From NCBI RefSeq assembly GCF_000017685.1, contig NC_010602.1:2684501-2748500 (forward strand): 64,000 bases of DNA, in the 5' to 3' direction. This DNA comes from Leptospira biflexa serovar Patoc strain 'Patoc 1 (Paris)'. GTDB lineage: Bacteria; Spirochaetota; Leptospiria; Leptospirales; Leptospiraceae. This document shows positions 63,406-64,000 of this stretch, piece after piece. How positions within the stretch are numbered: the first letter of the stretch is position 1; each line of letters starts with the position of its first letter. The notes below the pieces were generated by a model that searched no databases, had not been told where the DNA came from, and worked only from the letters and a program-made list of their open reading frames with translations. A program made the translations under genes and the position numbers.

Positions 63406-64000
63406 TTATAACAGGTGCATGTCGGAATCTTTCCAACCCACAAGTACTTCCGATCCAACAGCTATATGATCAGCTGAAATTTTTAAATTTTGAGTGGATG
63501 CAATGATACGCGAACCATCTGGCGTTTGAAAATGCATCTTCGATGTAGCCCCCGAATACACTTGGCTTTTCAAAATGGCTTTGAAAGTCCTATAACCTGT
63601 GGAATGGTTGTCCTCTTTTGCATTGGCAAACACATGCACTCGTTCAGGGCGAACCATTAGTTTGCCATCTCGGCCAGTAAGGCGTTTTGTTTCTTCAACA
63701 CTTAATATATTAGAAGTTCCAACAAAGTTCGCAACAAACTCAGTTTTGGGGCGGTTGTACAATTCTTCTGGTGAGGCAATTTGCTCCACTTTCCCTTTAT
63801 TAAAGACGGCAATGCGGTCAGACATAGAGAGGGCTTCTTCTTGGTCATGGGTGACAAAAATAAATGTGATCCCCACTTCTTTTTGAATGGCCTTAAGTTC
63901 CAATTGCATCTCTTCTCTAAGTTTTAAATCAAGGGCACCTAAAGGCTCGTCTAACAGAAGTACACCAGGTCGATTGATGAGGGCTCTGGCGAGAGCAATC
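63406..64000 (-). CDS. potA: Spermidine/putrescine ABC transporter ATPase PotA (partial)
   Basis: The gene runs off the right edge, so the Walker A part is outside. Visible are the ABC signature end ([10 protein letters not shown]), Walker [17 protein letters not shown], the H-loop [10 protein letters not shown], and the C-terminal TOBE domain (about the last 110 residues: [18 protein letters not shown] and MVRPERV). The frame continues upstream of 63909 without a stop to 64000. It energises PotB and PotC for polyamine import. Confidence 0.93.
   Translation of the reverse strand, partial: IALARALINRPGVLLLDEPLGALDLKLREEMQLELKAIQKEVGITFIFVTHDQEEALSMSDRIAVFNKGKVEQIASPEELYNRPKTEFVANFVGTSNILSVEETKRLTGRDGKLMVRPERVHVFANAKEDNHSTGYRTFKAILKSQVYSGATSKMHFQTPDGSRIIASTQNLKISADHIAVGSEVLVGWKDSDMHLL

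Noticed and set aside
1..64000. CRISPR arrays, tRNA genes, insertion sequences or prophage
   Set aside because: No regularly spaced repeats, cloverleaf sequences, transposase or integrase genes were found by reading the window.

Overview
The window is almost certainly a chromosomal piece of a Leptospira, most like the saprophytic L. biflexa-type clade. This is inferred from the protein families, not from any search. Pointers are moderate AT-richness, many sensor kinases and adenylate-cyclase, cyclic-nucleotide-binding and SpoIIE-phosphatase proteins, short spirochaete lipoboxes (LFGC, LESC, LGAC, LLAC), a DUF4321 gene in front of rpsB, and the order rpsB-tsf-pyrH-frr-uppS-cdsA-dxr-rseP-proS. 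I see no rRNA, tRNA, CRISPR array, insertion sequence or prophage. Coding density is very high and many genes overlap by ATGA.

Region 1 (1-7.8 kb): the end of a HisKA_2-type sensor kinase, aroA, an 845-aa cyclic-nucleotide-binding protein, a thioredoxin-reductase-like flavoprotein and four small genes of unclear role. Region 2 (7.3-23.7 kb, all minus strand): a TPR protein, dxs and a CHASE2 adenylate cyclase; then trpA and trpB; then a housekeeping superoperon running from a DUF4321 gene through rpsB, tsf, pyrH, frr, uppS, cdsA, dxr and rseP to proS. Two MEP isoprenoid enzymes (Dxs, Dxr) and UppS lie in this stretch, linking isoprenoid supply to cell-envelope lipid carriers.

Region 3 (23.7-42.9 kb, mostly plus strand) is accessory. 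It holds a 0.6-kb non-coding gap, a trehalose module (OtsA-OtsB fusion plus a GH15 hydrolase), a 1015-aa multi-PAS kinase, a VOC/AraC pair, an SGNH lipoprotein, a six-helix chemotaxis receptor and a GGDEF-PilZ protein. It also holds a divergent sulfide-detoxification module (rhodanese facing an ETHE1-like persulfide dioxygenase and a TauE-like exporter) around a perfect 11-5-11 palindrome, a lipoprotein MsrA, an ATPase-HDOD fusion and a TRIC channel.

Region 4 (42.9-61.5 kb): a large beta-helix surface lipoprotein on the plus strand, then a nearly gapless 15-kb minus-strand gene run (60998 down to 46092). The run mixes signalling (an AfsA-hotdog/PilZ fusion, a 1906-aa kinase-ATPase-GAF-phosphatase, a 7TM kinase, a CNB-SpoIIE phosphatase) with lipid or acyl chemistry (two SDRs, acpS, a PlsC-type acyltransferase) and a bactofilin. 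This run is my best candidate for an undescribed system: an acyl-derived metabolite or lipid pathway wired to c-di-GMP and phospho-signalling. Region 5 (61.1-64 kb): a universal stress protein and the potA-potB-potC polyamine importer, with potA cut by the right edge.
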